A stretch of DNA of 48,802 nt from Gemmataceae bacterium (GTDB lineage: Bacteria; Planctomycetota; Planctomycetia; Gemmatales; Gemmataceae), in the NCBI GenBank assembly GCA_009697105.1, contig SIAQ01000026.1:1-48802 (forward strand). The letters are read 5' to 3'. A model generated the notes under the pieces. It saw nothing but the letters and a program-made list of their open reading frames with translations, was not told the origin of the DNA and did no database searches. Both the position numbers and the translations under genes were made by a program. Positions within the stretch are counted from its first letter, which is position 1, and each line of letters starts with the position of its first letter. Below are positions 17,243 through 27,949 of the stretch, piece by piece.

Positions 17243-18956
17243 AATCCAGGCGTACGAGAAAAAACTCGATACCCGCGAGGTGGGCCGTGTCCTCGAAGTA
17301 GGCGACGGCATCGCCCGCGTGTATGGCCTGGGCAACGCCATGAACGGCGAAATGGTCGAGTTCACGCGCGCCGGCATCCGCGGCCTGGTATTCAACCTCG
17401 AAGAGAATTCCGTGGGTATCATCATCCTCGGCAATTATCTCGCCATCACCGAAGGCGACGAGGTCCGCTCGCTCGGCACGCTGCTCGAAGTGCCGGTCGG
17501 CGACGCCGTCATTGGCCGCGTCGTCAGCACGATCGGCGAGCCGATGGACGGCAAAGGCCCGATCACGGCGTCGAAGTTTCGGCCCGTCGAGTTCATGGCG
17601 CCAGGCGTCGCTGCCCGCCAACCCGTCAATCAGCCGTTGCAGACCGGCATCAAAGCTATCGACGCGATGACGCCCGTCGGTCGGGGTCAGCGTGAACTCA
17701 TCATCGGCGATCGCAAGACGGGCAAGACGGCCATCGCGATCGACACGATCATCAATCAGCGCGAAGAAAATGTCATCTGCGTCTACGTCGCGATTGGCCA
17801 AAAGGAATCTCAAGTTGCCAGCGTCGTCGAGGCGCTGCGTGCGGCAGGAGCGATGGACTACACGATCGTCGTCGTCGCCTCCGCCGCCGATGCCGCCCCG
17901 CTGCAATACTTGGCTCCGTACGCGGGCACGGCGATGGCCGAGTATTACATGTACGAACAAGGCCGCGATACGCTCTGCGTGTACGACGATTTGTCGAAAC
18001 AGGCTGCCGCGTACCGCCAGCTGTCGCTGCTCGTGCGTCGTCCGCCGGGCCGTGAAGCGTATCCGGGCGATATCTTCTACTGCCATTCGCGTCTGCTCGA
18101 ACGGTCAGCGAAGTTGGCCGAGCGCTGGGTGATTGTGCCGGAGAGCACCGATCCAAAAACCGTCAACGACAAGTCAGGCGTCGACGGAAAGGTCTATGTC
18201 GGCCCGCTCGACAAGGATCATGCGGAGAAGAAGGACCTCAAAAATCATCCGGGCCACAAGGTTGCAAAAGTCGTCGGTACGGGCGGTTCGCTGACGGCGT
18301 TGCCAATCATCGAAACACTCGAAGGCGAAGTGTCGGCGTATATTCCGACGAACGTTATCTCGATTACCGATGGCCAAATCTACCTTCAGCCTGACTTGTT
18401 CTTCGCCGGCGTTCGGCCAGCCGTGGACGTCGGCGTGTCGGTCTCGCGTGTCGGTAGCAAAGCCCAGACGAATGCCATGAAGTCCGTTGCCGGCAGCTTG
18501 CGACTTCAGCTCGCTGCGTTCCGCGAACTCGAAGCATTCGCTCAGCTCGGCACCGACCTTGACAAAGCGACGCAGCAGGATCTCGATCGCGGCTATCGCA
18601 TGGTCGAAATTCTGAAGCAGGGCCAGTTCAAGCCGCTGCACGTCGCCGACCAAGTCATGGTGATCTACGCCGGTGCGAAGGGCCATCTCGACAAGATTCC
18701 TCGCAATCAGGTAGCGGAATGGGAATTGCAGTTCCAATTGTTCATGAAGGAGCAACGCAAGGATGTCCGTGATCAGCTAAAGAGCGAGAAGAAGCTATCG
18801 AGCGAGTTGGAAGCGAAACTCAAGTCCGCCCTGGAAGTCTTCGCGGCCCAGTACAAAGCGCCCGGCGCCGCCCAACCGAAGGCGGCGATGAACACGAACA
18901 TCAAGGCGGGCGAAGCACCCGTGAGGCCAGCGGAGACAAACATCAAGGCGGGGTAA
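17199..18956 (+). CDS. atpA: F1Fo ATP synthase subunit alpha, with an internal insertion
   Basis: A 585-residue F1 subunit, about 75 residues longer than usual. The Walker A loop is [11 protein letters not shown], and the block [19 protein letters not shown] with SITDGQIYL is canonical. Between [12 protein letters not shown] and [12 protein letters not shown] there is an insertion of roughly 45 residues (~310-355: [20 protein letters not shown]...), where most alpha subunits have only a few. The C-terminus carries a Lys/Ala/Pro-rich extension with a repeated NIKAG. The start overlaps atpH by 44 bp. Confidence 0.96.
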   Translation: MRFKPDEIVSVLQSEIQAYEKKLDTREVGRVLEVGDGIARVYGLGNAMNGEMVEFTRAGIRGLVFNLEENSVGIIILGNYLAITEGDEVRSLGTLLEVPVGDAVIGRVVSTIGEPMDGKGPITASKFRPVEFMAPGVAARQPVNQPLQTGIKAIDAMTPVGRGQRELIIGDRKTGKTAIAIDTIINQREENVICVYVAIGQKESQVASVVEALRAAGAMDYTIVVVASAADAAPLQYLAPYAGTAMAEYYMYEQGRDTLCVYDDLSKQAAAYRQLSLLVRRPPGREAYPGDIFYCHSRLLERSAKLAERWVIVPESTDPKTVNDKSGVDGKVYVGPLDKDHAEKKDLKNHPGHKVAKVVGTGGSLTALPIIETLEGEVSAYIPTNVISITDGQIYLQPDLFFAGVRPAVDVGVSVSRVGSKAQTNAMKSVAGSLRLQLAAFRELEAFAQLGTDLDKATQQDLDRGYRMVEILKQGQFKPLHVADQVMVIYAGAKGHLDKIPRNQVAEWELQFQLFMKEQRKDVRDQLKSEKKLSSELEAKLKSALEVFAAQYKAPGAAQPKAAMNTNIKAGEAPVRPAETNIKAG

Positions 18957-19153
18957 TGGCGCGGTCAGATGGCGAATTTCTCGGCAAGATCGTGGTAGAA
19001 TGAACTCTTGCAGCCAGTTCATTGCGGTCGTACAGAATTAGGAGTCCGAACGACTGGCCAATGCGAGGGCGAAACATGGCGGTATTGCTTGATCTTCATG
19101 AACGGCGAATGCGAAGATCCGCCGACATCGCGAAATTCCAGATGGAGGTCCAG

Positions 19154-19808
19154 ATGGAAAAGCGATTTCTTTCACCGGTCGACGTGATTGCAGTGCTCAA
19201 TCGCGAAAAGATTAGTTTTGTGCTCGCAGGAGCTTACGGCCTTGCTGGTTGGATGACGCAGGCCCGTGCAACCGAAGATGTCGATTTGATCGTTGCCCTG
19301 AAGCACGTGAAAAAGGCTACTCGGATTTTGACGGAGGCGTTCCCGTATCTGGAATCCGACGATCAGGAGGTTGTGGTTCGATTGCGAGACAAGGAAACGT
19401 CCAACGTCCTGATCGATTTGATGAAGCCGACGCAACTTCACCTGCGGGCGATTTTCAAGAACACTATTCGCGTTGAGATGGATCATCAGGAGTATCGCGT
19501 TCCATCGCTCGAAATGGCGTTGGTTCTGAAATTCGCACCAATGAATTAGCTTGGCCCGAATAGACCGTCCGAAATTCATAGGCGCCCACGACCTGAGGGC
19601 TTGGACGTTATTTCTTCTTCGAGAAATCGCCCGAATAGACCGGAAGAAATTCATAGACGCCCACGACTTCATGGACATCGTGCAGCGGAATCCGGAAATC
19701 GATCAAGCATTGCTCACCGAACTCGGCGACCTAGTCTACAACGGCGGCGGCAAAGAGATCGTCGAGATGGTTCGTAAAGTGCGAGCGGGCGAGAAGTTGA
19801 CGTTCTGA
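19154..19808 (+). pseudogene. Decayed nucleotidyltransferase-like gene inside the atp operon
   Basis: The first part (19154-19549) encodes MEKRFLSPVDVIAVLNREKI followed by FVLAGAYGLAGWMTQ and EDVDLIVA, a nucleotidyltransferase-fold motif (G...DxD) of the MNT/AbiEii-like type. GGAGG lies 5 nt before the ATG at 19154. The frame stops at 19547-19549 (KFAPMN stop). Its natural continuation appears in another frame: KKFIDAHDFMDIVQRN...ELGDLVYNGGGKEIVEMV up to 19808. Between them a 75-bp direct duplication (from 19554 and 19629) repeats ARIDR..KFI.AHD. Stop, frameshift and duplication together indicate a broken gene, but a shortened protein might still be made. Confidence 0.65.
19554..19703 (+). 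repeat. 75-bp direct duplication
   Basis: GCCCGAATAGACCG begins both copies, at 19554 and 19629; the following ~40 bp match closely (GAAATTCATAG.CGCCCACGAC). The 75-bp step equals 25 codons. Located at the break in the nucleotidyltransferase relic. Confidence 0.8.
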
Positions 19809-19921
19809 TTTGCACGGGCCTTAGCCTGATGATTATTGCGTAGGCCGTAACTGCCTGCGTGTCAAAATAGGTCGATGGCGATTCATCAAGTTCGCCAAAA
19901 AAACGCACGGGTAGCTGATTC

Positions 19922-20818
19922 ATGGCCAACACACGCGCATTAGTGAAACGCCGAAAGGCGATTCGGAATATTCGCAAGATCACGCGGACGATGGAACTCA
20001 TCGCCACCGCGCGATTCAAGAAAGCGATGGACCGCGCCATCGAAGCCGACGCTTACACGCGCCGGCTCGCCGAATTGGCGGGCGACCTCACCAGTTCCGC
20101 CGCCACCATCAAGCACCCGCTTCTCGAAAAACGCGCCGAGATCAAGAATAGCGTCCTGCTCGTCATGTGCTCGAATCGCGGCCTGTGCGGCGGCTACAAC
20201 GCCTCGATCCTGCGCGAAGCCGCCCCGCATCTGCGCAAAATGCAAACGGAAGGCGTCAACGTTCACCTTGAATTGTCGGGCAAACGCGCGATGGCCTACT
20301 TCCGTTTCCAGGGCATTGCCGCGACGCACGCCTACTCGCATTTCGAGGACAAGCCGTCGTTCGAGGAAGTCGATGTCGTCGCCAGCCGATACCTCGCCGA
20401 CTATATCGCGGGCAAGATCGACCGCGTCGATGTGGCGTACATGAAATTCACGAACGTCGCCAAACAGGTACCGATGGTGGAGACGCTGTTGCCTCTCTCG
20501 ACGCACGTACCGGAATCGCGGCGCAAGACCGTGTCCGCCGCCGCGGAAAACAAAGGCTCGGTGGAGTACGAATTCCTGCCAAGCGCTGCGGAGATTCTGG
20601 AAGAGATCCTGCCGGTGTCGTTCAAGATTCGGCTCTTCAAGTGCTTCCTTGACTCGGCGGTTAGCGAGCAAATAGCGCGGCGAGTCGCCATGAAAGCCGC
20701 TACCGAAAACGCAGGCGACATGATTAAAGACCTATCGCTGAAATACAACCGCGCCCGCCAGGCGCAAATCACCAAGGAGATCAGCGAAATCATCGGCGGC
20801 ACGGCGGCGCTGAAGTAA
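19922..20818 (+). CDS. atpG: F1Fo ATP synthase subunit gamma
   Basis: The 298-residue rotor shaft. It opens with RRKAIRNIRKITRTMELIAT, contains the SNRGLCGGYN segment and closes with the conserved helix NAGDMIKDLSLKYNRARQAQ, followed by ITKEISEI. Normal length. It is separated from atpA by ~970 bp holding the decayed nucleotidyltransferase gene, an unusual gap within this operon. Confidence 0.95.
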   Translation: MANTRALVKRRKAIRNIRKITRTMELIATARFKKAMDRAIEADAYTRRLAELAGDLTSSAATIKHPLLEKRAEIKNSVLLVMCSNRGLCGGYNASILREAAPHLRKMQTEGVNVHLELSGKRAMAYFRFQGIAATHAYSHFEDKPSFEEVDVVASRYLADYIAGKIDRVDVAYMKFTNVAKQVPMVETLLPLSTHVPESRRKTVSAAAENKGSVEYEFLPSAAEILEEILPVSFKIRLFKCFLDSAVSEQIARRVAMKAATENAGDMIKDLSLKYNRARQAQITKEISEIIGGTAALK

Positions 20819-20856
20819 CCTTGGCCGCTCGTCAAAGACGGGCGTGGGCGTGATTG

Positions 20857-20883
20857 ACTGGCGACGAATACTCGTTCGCCAGT
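20857..20883. repeat. Hairpin between atpG and atpD
   Basis: ACTGGCGA and TCGCCAGT form an 8-bp stem (extendable by CGA/TCG-type pairs) about 57 bp before atpD. Not followed by T-run, so more likely a processing or stability element than a terminator. Confidence 0.5.
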
Positions 20884-20921
20884 GGTGAGACGGTAAACCG
20901 AATCAAAAACGAATCGATTAA

Positions 20922-22384
<1,463 letters not shown>

Positions 22385-22385
<1 letters not shown>

Positions 22386-22833
22386 TTTCAAATTGCAGAT
22401 TTCAGATTGCAAATTTGAAGAGGGCGATTGCGATGGACGCGGAGGTGATGAAAGCGCGTACCAAGGAGTTTGCCAAACGCATTATTCGCATGTGTCGCAA
22501 GCTGCCAAACAGCCGCGAGGGTTGGCGAATTGGCGATCAGATATTCCGGTCCGGGACATCGGTCGGAGCGAACTATCGCGCGGCTTGTCGTGGGCGTTCG
22601 AGGGCCGATTTCATCGCGAAGCTTGGAATCGTGTTAAAGGAAACCGACGAAACGCTGTTCTGGTTAGAGTTGATCGTTGAAACAGAAATCATGGATGCCT
22701 CTCTGCTCGATCCACTGATGAAAGAATGCCGAGAATTGCTGGCCATATTCGTGGCAAGCTTGAATACCGCAAAGAGCCGAAAGTAACGCGAATTGTTCGT
22801 CAATTTACAATCTGAAATTTGAGATTTGAAATG
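22385..22833. mobile_element. Four-helix-bundle gene cassette bounded by ~32-bp inverted repeats
   Basis: The left repeat (22385-22417) and the reverse complement of the right repeat (about 22801-22833) agree at about 28 of 32 positions, sharing ATTTCAAAT and ATTTCAGATTG. The left copy starts at the last base of the atpD stop codon; the right copy ends across the atpC ATG. The enclosed gene encodes a four-helix bundle protein. AT-rich repeats and perfect intergenic placement suggest a small inserted unit; transposition itself is not shown. Confidence 0.6.
22433..22786 (+). CDS. Four-helix bundle protein (23S rRNA intervening-sequence type)
   Basis: A 117-residue protein of the S23/IVP four-helix bundle family: QIFRSGTSVGANYRAA, followed by RADFIAKLGIVLKETDETLF with WLELI, are the signature segments. 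Homologues were first described within 23S rRNA intervening sequences and now also occur as stand-alone genes; their function is unknown, possibly RNA binding. GAGGG about 8 nt before ATG 22433 sets the start. It lies between atpD and atpC inside flanking inverted repeats, unrelated to ATP synthesis. Confidence 0.88.
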   Translation: MDAEVMKARTKEFAKRIIRMCRKLPNSREGWRIGDQIFRSGTSVGANYRAACRGRSRADFIAKLGIVLKETDETLFWLELIVETEIMDASLLDPLMKECRELLAIFVASLNTAKSRK

Positions 22834-23229
22834 GACCTGCAAAAACTGAAGTGCGTAGTAGTGACCCCGGAAAAAGCGGTATTGGATGAGGCGGCGGATT
22901 TCGTCGCTGTGCCGATGTTTGATGGAGAACTCGGCGTTGCGCCGGGCCGTTTGCCGATCATCGGCCGACTAGGTTCGGGCGAATTGCGCGTCACGCAAGG
23001 TGCGACCATCAAACGCCTGTTCATCGATGGCGGGTTTGTGCAGATTCGCGGCAACGTCGTCACACTGCTGACGCCGAAGGCTGTGTTCGCCGGCGACATC
23101 AACGTCAGTACTGCGCAGACCGTGCTGCGTTCGAGCAAGCCCGAAACGACGCCGGAAGCGCAAGAGGCACGCAACAAATCCGAACAACGAGCCCGCGCTC
23201 AGATTCGCATCGCGGCGAAGAGCAAATAG
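22831..23229 (+). CDS. atpC: F1Fo ATP synthase subunit epsilon
   Basis: A 132-residue regulatory rotor subunit. The N-terminal beta-sandwich is clear: KCVVVTPEKAVLDEAADFVA, GELGVAPGRLPIIGRLGSGE and LFIDGGFVQIRGNVVTLLT. The C-terminal helical region (TPEAQEARNKSEQRARAQIR) is short. The ATG at 22831 lies inside the right-hand repeat of the preceding cassette, so its ribosome-binding region was probably rewritten by that insertion; no strong Shine-Dalgarno is seen. Confidence 0.93.
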   Translation: MDLQKLKCVVVTPEKAVLDEAADFVAVPMFDGELGVAPGRLPIIGRLGSGELRVTQGATIKRLFIDGGFVQIRGNVVTLLTPKAVFAGDINVSTAQTVLRSSKPETTPEAQEARNKSEQRARAQIRIAAKSK

Positions 23230-23234
23230 TGAAA

Positions 23235-23312
23235 CATTGGCGAGCCTAGCCGCGTAAGCGGCAGGTTGACACACCCGCAAACCTGCCGCTTACGCGGCTA
23301 GGCTCGCCAATG
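23235..23312. repeat. Palindrome ending the atp operon
   Basis: CATTGGCGAGCCTAGCCGCG with ~30-bp perfect complement downstream, 6 bp after the atpC stop. Likely transcription end or mRNA 3' stabiliser. Confidence 0.85.
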
Positions 23313-23488
23313 CGTTATTGCCGCAATCGTTACAATCGCCAAACTACGCACGAACCAGCAGCGATTCTCCAAATTCGCTGCTTTCTCATCAAGTTTCCGT
23401 TGATTCGCCGCGCCTTAATCCACTAAAATATCACCACTCGCCAGTTACGAACCCGCACGCTGTCCATCAACAAGGCGGTCCGTCGGCC

Positions 23489-23983
23489 ATGGCATCAATC
23501 AAATGCACCAATTGTGGAGCGATTCTCAAAACGCAGGCCGAGATTCCCGCCGGGAAAAAGGTCAAGTGCCCGAAATGCACCCAGCCGTTTGTCGTGCAGC
23601 CCGAAGAGGAAGAGCCGGCCGCTCCCGAACCGGAAGAACCCGAAGAAAACGAAAAGCAAGAGGCCGACGACGAATCCGCCGAGGAGGAAGCGCCGAAGCC
23701 AGCCAAGAAAGGCAAGACCGTCGTTAATAAAGACGACGACGATGATGCGGACGCTGATGAGGACGAGGACGAGACACCCAAGAAGGCGAAGGGCAAAAAG
23801 GCCAAGGGTGACGACGATGACGAGGACGGCGAGGAAAAAGAAGACGCCGAAGACGACGATGAAGCTGCCAAGAAGAAGAAGAAAATGATCATGATCGTCG
23901 GCGGGTCCATCGCAGCCGTGCTCCTGTGCTGCTGCTTTCCGAGCGGAATCGGTGCATTGTGCAAGTACCTGGAGTTGTTCTAA
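23489..23983 (+). CDS. MJ0042-type zinc-ribbon protein with acidic linker and C-terminal membrane anchor
   Basis: A 164-residue protein. Residues 1-35 form a zinc ribbon with two CxxC pairs (KCTNCGAILKT and KVKCPKCTQPFVV). Residues ~40-130 are a low-complexity Asp/Glu/Lys region (DDDDDADADEDEDE). Residues ~133-155 form one hydrophobic segment with a CCC run (IMIVGGSIAAVLLCCCFP). This architecture is common and unassigned in planctomycetes. Start ATG 23489 is set by the zinc ribbon. Confidence 0.8.
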   Translation: MASIKCTNCGAILKTQAEIPAGKKVKCPKCTQPFVVQPEEEEPAAPEPEEPEENEKQEADDESAEEEAPKPAKKGKTVVNKDDDDDADADEDEDETPKKAKGKKAKGDDDDEDGEEKEDAEDDDEAAKKKKKMIMIVGGSIAAVLLCCCFPSGIGALCKYLELF

Positions 23984-24000
23984 TAACAACGATCGGCCCA

Positions 24001-24054
24001 CGTATAGCGCCCGCTTGATGCCTTGCCAACATGGCATCAAGCGGGCGCTATACG
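24001..24054. repeat. Palindrome upstream of the amidohydrolase
   Basis: CGTATAGCGCCCGCTTGATG and complement, perfect 22-bp arms around a 10-base loop. Confidence 0.85.
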
Positions 24055-24130
24055 AAACCAATCGGTCCTTTCTTCACGTTGGCAATACTATAAACCTCGC
24101 ACACCAATATCCACCTGCGAGGTTCCCGCC

Positions 24131-26833
24131 ATGCTTCGATCCGCGCTGCCCTTCCGCATCTACGCATCCGTTCTCACGACCCTTCTCCTCGGCTATCTCT
24201 TCTGGTTCGTTGGCTCCGCCTTCATGGAGGCGTCGCAGGCTCAAGCCGACGATGCACCGGTAGTCTACAAAGGCGCACGCATCCACACCGCGTCCGGCCC
24301 CGTCATCGAGAACGGCGTGATGATCGTCCTCAAGGGCAAGATTCTCGACGTTGGCAGCGAAGGCCAAGTCAAACTCCCCGCCAACGCTAAGATTCGCGAC
24401 ATGACAGGCCAGGTCATCATCCCCGGCCTTGTTGACACCCACTCGCACATCGGCATCTTCGGTCGCAATCCCGGCAGCGCCGACGGCAACGAAATGACCG
24501 GCCCCGTCCAGCCTGGCCTCCGCGCCATCGACGCCGTCAATCCGCGCGATCCCGGCATCCGCATGGCCTTGGCCGGCGGTGTCACCGTTGCCAACATCAT
24601 GCCCGGTTCGGGCAACGCCATCGGTGGGCAGACAGCTTATGTCCGCCTCAAGGGAACCGTCGTCGAAGCGATGCGCATCATGGTTGGCCGATTCCTCGGC
24701 GGCATCAAATTCGCCAACGGCGAGAACCCCAAAGGTGTCTACGGAAGCAAAGGCCAGGCCCCGCACACGCGCATGAAAATCGCCGCCCTGCAACGCGACA
24801 TGCTCACCAAGGCGCAGGCCTACAAACGTCAATGGGATGCCTTCAACAAAGCGAAGGCCGCCGGCGAGAAAGCCACGCCCACGCAACCCGAGCGCGACAT
24901 CAATCTCGACCCGCTCGTCGAGGTTCTCGAGAAAAAGCGCACCGTCCACTTCCACTGCCATCGCGCCGACGATATCATGACCGCCGTCCGCTTGTCTCAA
25001 GAGTTCGGCTTCGAGATCGTGTTGCAACACTGCACCGAAGGCTACCTCGTCGCCGCCGAACTCGCCAAGCTGGGCATCTCCGTATCGCTGACACTCATCG
25101 ACAGTCCCGGCGGCAAGCCCGAAGTCATGGGCCTGCTCGAAGAGAACGCCGCCATCCTGACCAAAGCGGGCGTCAAGGTCGCGATCAACACCGACGACTT
25201 CGTCACCGAATCTCGCTTCTTCCTCCGCACCGGCGCCATAGCCGTGCGCGGCGGCCTATCCGAGGACAACGCACTGAAGGCGCTCACGCTGCACGGCGCC
25301 CAGATGCTGCATCTCGACGAGCGCATCGGCTCACTGGAAAAGGGTAAAGACGCCGACTTCGTCGTCCTGTCGGGCGCCCCGTTCAGCGTCTACACACAGG
25401 TGCTGGAGACCTACATCGAAGGCGAAAAGATGTTCGACCACGACCTACACGAGGACTGGACGCACCAGACTGGCGGGTTCGCGTTGCCCAATAGTGCGAA
25501 GCTGCTGCCCAAGCGTGCTGCCTCCCTCAAGGCGTTTCCGAATGTGCAAGCGCCTGCGATTCCGAAAGACGCGCCGAGCGCCAACGATGTACCGAAGAAA
25601 CTCGCCGTGCTCGCGGGCCGCATCCATACCGTGAGCGGCGACATCATCACCGATGGCATCGTTCTCGTCGAAGATGGCAAGATCAAGCAAGTCGGCACGC
25701 GCAAGGCAATCGCGATTCCGAAGGGTTACGCCGTCGTCAGCGCCGCCGTGGTGACGCCGGGGTTGATCGACGCGCATTCGGTCGTTGGCCTGTCCGGTGC
25801 GCTCAACTTCAAGAAGGCGGATCAGGATCAGGACGAGATGAGTGACCCAAACCAGGCCGACCTGCGGGTGCTCGATAGCTTCAATCCGCGTGAGCCGCTG
25901 CTGGAGTTTGTGCGCGAGCAAGGCGTGACGGTGCTACACGCGCTGCCTGGCCGAGCGAACGTCATTGCAGGGCAGACCGGTATCTTCCGCACGGCCGGCC
26001 GAACCGCAGAACAGATGGCGATCCGGTTCCCCGCGGGCATGCTCGTCAACCTCGGCGAGATACCGAAGTCTTCGTACCCGGGTAAATTGCCGAACACTCG
26101 CATGGGCACGGCGAACTTCATCCGCACCGCCCTGAGTGCCGCCGACAGCTATGCCAAGAAAAAGCAGACCGCGAAGGAACCGCCCGCGCCGAACCTGAAG
26201 CACGAGGCGTTGGCGCTGGTGCTGCAAAAGAAAATTCCGCTGATCCTCGCCGGGCATCGTGCCGACGATCTAATGACAGGTCTGCGGATCGCGAAAGAGT
26301 TCGACGTGCAGGCGATGCTGACATTGGCGACCGAAGCGTACCTGATGCCCGACGCGATTCTCGTCGCCAAGGTCCCCGTCATCCTGCACCCGACGATGCA
26401 ACGCGCGTCGTCGCCCGAAACCACCAACGGCCACCTTGGCACCGCTGCGTTCCTGGCGGACCGCAAGATTCCGATGACGATCGGCACCGCGTTCGAGGGC
26501 TATGTGCCCAAGACGCGCGTGCTGCGTTGGGAAGCCGCGATGGCCGCCGTCAATGGGCTAGGCCATGAGCGCGCGTTGCAGTGCATCACGCTTGACGCCG
26601 CCAAGATTCTTGGCATCGCCGACCGCTTCGGCAGCATCGAGCCTGGCAAGGAGGCCGACCTCGTGCTCTACGACGGCGACCCTTTCGAGCACGCCACCCA
26701 CGTGACGCATACGATCATCGCGGGCCGAATCGTCCACGACCGCGCCGAGTACCTGAAGCTGCCGTTCGAGCGCCGAGCTATGCCGCTTTCGGCGACGGGC
26801 GGCGACTTCGGATGTTGCTTGGGTTCGTGGTAG
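24131..26833 (+). CDS. Secreted tandem amidohydrolase (two domains, second degenerate)
   Basis: A 900-residue exported protein. A membrane signal (LTTLLLGYLFWFVGSAF) precedes two amidohydrolase domains of the imidazolonepropionase-like branch. Domain 1 (~40-440) has its metal sites: DTHSHIG (D102, H104, H106), HFHCHRADD, LQHCTEGY and the catalytic aspartate in NTDDF. Domain 2 (~500-885) repeats the plan but has DAHSVVG (V551 where the second His should be), LATEAY for QHCTEGY and GTAFEG for NTDDF, keeping only GHRADD. The second half is therefore probably catalytically dead and structural. Start ATG 24131 follows a GGTTCC-rich stretch. Substrate unknown. Confidence 0.88.
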   Translation: MLRSALPFRIYASVLTTLLLGYLFWFVGSAFMEASQAQADDAPVVYKGARIHTASGPVIENGVMIVLKGKILDVGSEGQVKLPANAKIRDMTGQVIIPGLVDTHSHIGIFGRNPGSADGNEMTGPVQPGLRAIDAVNPRDPGIRMALAGGVTVANIMPGSGNAIGGQTAYVRLKGTVVEAMRIMVGRFLGGIKFANGENPKGVYGSKGQAPHTRMKIAALQRDMLTKAQAYKRQWDAFNKAKAAGEKATPTQPERDINLDPLVEVLEKKRTVHFHCHRADDIMTAVRLSQEFGFEIVLQHCTEGYLVAAELAKLGISVSLTLIDSPGGKPEVMGLLEENAAILTKAGVKVAINTDDFVTESRFFLRTGAIAVRGGLSEDNALKALTLHGAQMLHLDERIGSLEKGKDADFVVLSGAPFSVYTQVLETYIEGEKMFDHDLHEDWTHQTGGFALPNSAKLLPKRAASLKAFPNVQAPAIPKDAPSANDVPKKLAVLAGRIHTVSGDIITDGIVLVEDGKIKQVGTRKAIAIPKGYAVVSAAVVTPGLIDAHSVVGLSGALNFKKADQDQDEMSDPNQADLRVLDSFNPREPLLEFVREQGVTVLHALPGRANVIAGQTGIFRTAGRTAEQMAIRFPAGMLVNLGEIPKSSYPGKLPNTRMGTANFIRTALSAADSYAKKKQTAKEPPAPNLKHEALALVLQKKIPLILAGHRADDLMTGLRIAKEFDVQAMLTLATEAYLMPDAILVAKVPVILHPTMQRASSPETTNGHLGTAAFLADRKIPMTIGTAFEGYVPKTRVLRWEAAMAAVNGLGHERALQCITLDAAKILGIADRFGSIEPGKEADLVLYDGDPFEHATHVTHTIIAGRIVHDRAEYLKLPFERRAMPLSATGGDFGCCLGSW

Positions 26834-27034
26834 TGGGAATTGCTGATTGAACCCGCTTCACGCCGAGCCAGGCGGTGCGGTCGCTGCGGCAGCGATTTTC
26901 CCACGGCGCGGCGTGTCGTATTGCAAATATGTGCCACACTACCGGCGATTGAAAAATCGTGGTGATTATTACGGACTTACGTCACAAAAAGGCCGATTTT
27001 CACCTGCTTTGCAAATCAAAGTGGTGAACACGGG

Positions 27035-27865
27035 CTAACGGACCGCGCGATCCGGAAACGCTGGCCAAGAGGCGGGGTCTTGCTGGTAGTATTCGCGGAA
27101 GAGATTGTACAGCACCGGGTGCTCGGCACGCATCGCTTGCGGAGTGTTGAAGTAGCATTCGGTCACCACGGCGAAGAATTCGGCGGGGTCACTAGCGCCA
27201 TAGGGGTCGATCAGCGTCTTCCGGCCTTTGCGTTCCGCTCGCTGCAGTCGGCGGAACTCGTCGTTCATGATGCGTGACCAGCGCTCCGCCAGGTCGCGCG
27301 TCGGCATGTCGGGCGTGCCGTCGAATTCGCCGTTGCGCATGTCGAGTTTGTGGGCGAATTCGTGAAACACGAGGTTTTCGCCGAACCCCGGTTCGCGGGC
27401 ATTGGCTTGCACTTCATCCCACGACAGAATGATCGGTCCGTTGCGATGCGCCTCGCCGAGTCGCTCGGATTCTTCGTGCAGAGCCAAATCGCCGACGATC
27501 GCGTGTTTCTGTTTGACGACGTACTCGCTGGGGTAGACCAGAATCGTTTGCACGTTCTCGAAGTAGAAGTCGTGCAACCCCAGGATCAGGACGCCAGCGA
27601 GGGCCGCAACGGTGACGCGTACGGTGTCGGTTATTTCAAGCCCGCGGCAGCCTTCCCAATCTTTCTCAGCGATGAAGATTTGGATCGTATCGCGAAGTTT
27701 GGCGCAATCGGGTTGTGACAGGACGTGATAATGCCCGACTTCGGTTCGCAGTATCTCCAACCAAGCCGACGGGAACGTTTCGGCGAGGATGCGTCGTCGT
27801 CGTCGGTTTTTCCACCAGGAGAAGAGCATGGGGACATATCCGGGGCGAGCCAACGGGCTGGGCAT
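27035..27865 (-). CDS. mtfA: MtfA-like zinc peptidase
   Basis: A 276-residue protein of the MtfA (YeeI) family, with the zinc motif HEFAHKLDM (His168, Glu169, His172) preceded by GPIILSWDEV and followed by DPAEFFAVVTECYF, where the family's further glutamate ligand lies. In E. coli MtfA binds the glucose repressor Mlc and is a latent aminopeptidase; the partner here is unknown. GGAGG 6 nt before ATG 27865 decides the start and lies next to a class B palindrome. Convergent with the amidohydrolase. Confidence 0.88.
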   Translation of the reverse strand: MPSPLARPGYVPMLFSWWKNRRRRRILAETFPSAWLEILRTEVGHYHVLSQPDCAKLRDTIQIFIAEKDWEGCRGLEITDTVRVTVAALAGVLILGLHDFYFENVQTILVYPSEYVVKQKHAIVGDLALHEESERLGEAHRNGPIILSWDEVQANAREPGFGENLVFHEFAHKLDMRNGEFDGTPDMPTRDLAERWSRIMNDEFRRLQRAERKGRKTLIDPYGASDPAEFFAVVTECYFNTPQAMRAEHPVLYNLFREYYQQDPASWPAFPDRAVR

Positions 27866-27874
27866 TTCCTTCCT

Positions 27875-27928
27875 CCGCTTGCGGATTAGCGTTCGGAATA
27901 TCCGACGCAAACGCTAAGCCGCAAGCGG
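27875..27928. repeat. Class B palindrome, copy 2
   Basis: CCGCTTGCGGATTAGCG with a single mismatch to its opposite arm; overlaps the ribosome-binding site of the MtfA-like gene and separates it from the barrel gene. Confidence 0.88.
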
Positions 27929-27949
27929 GAAGTACCAATACCTCAATGC

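Noticed and set aside
26834..27034. 63-codon plus-strand frame between the amidohydrolase and MtfA-like genes
   Set aside because: No ribosome site, no similarity, lies in a convergent gap.
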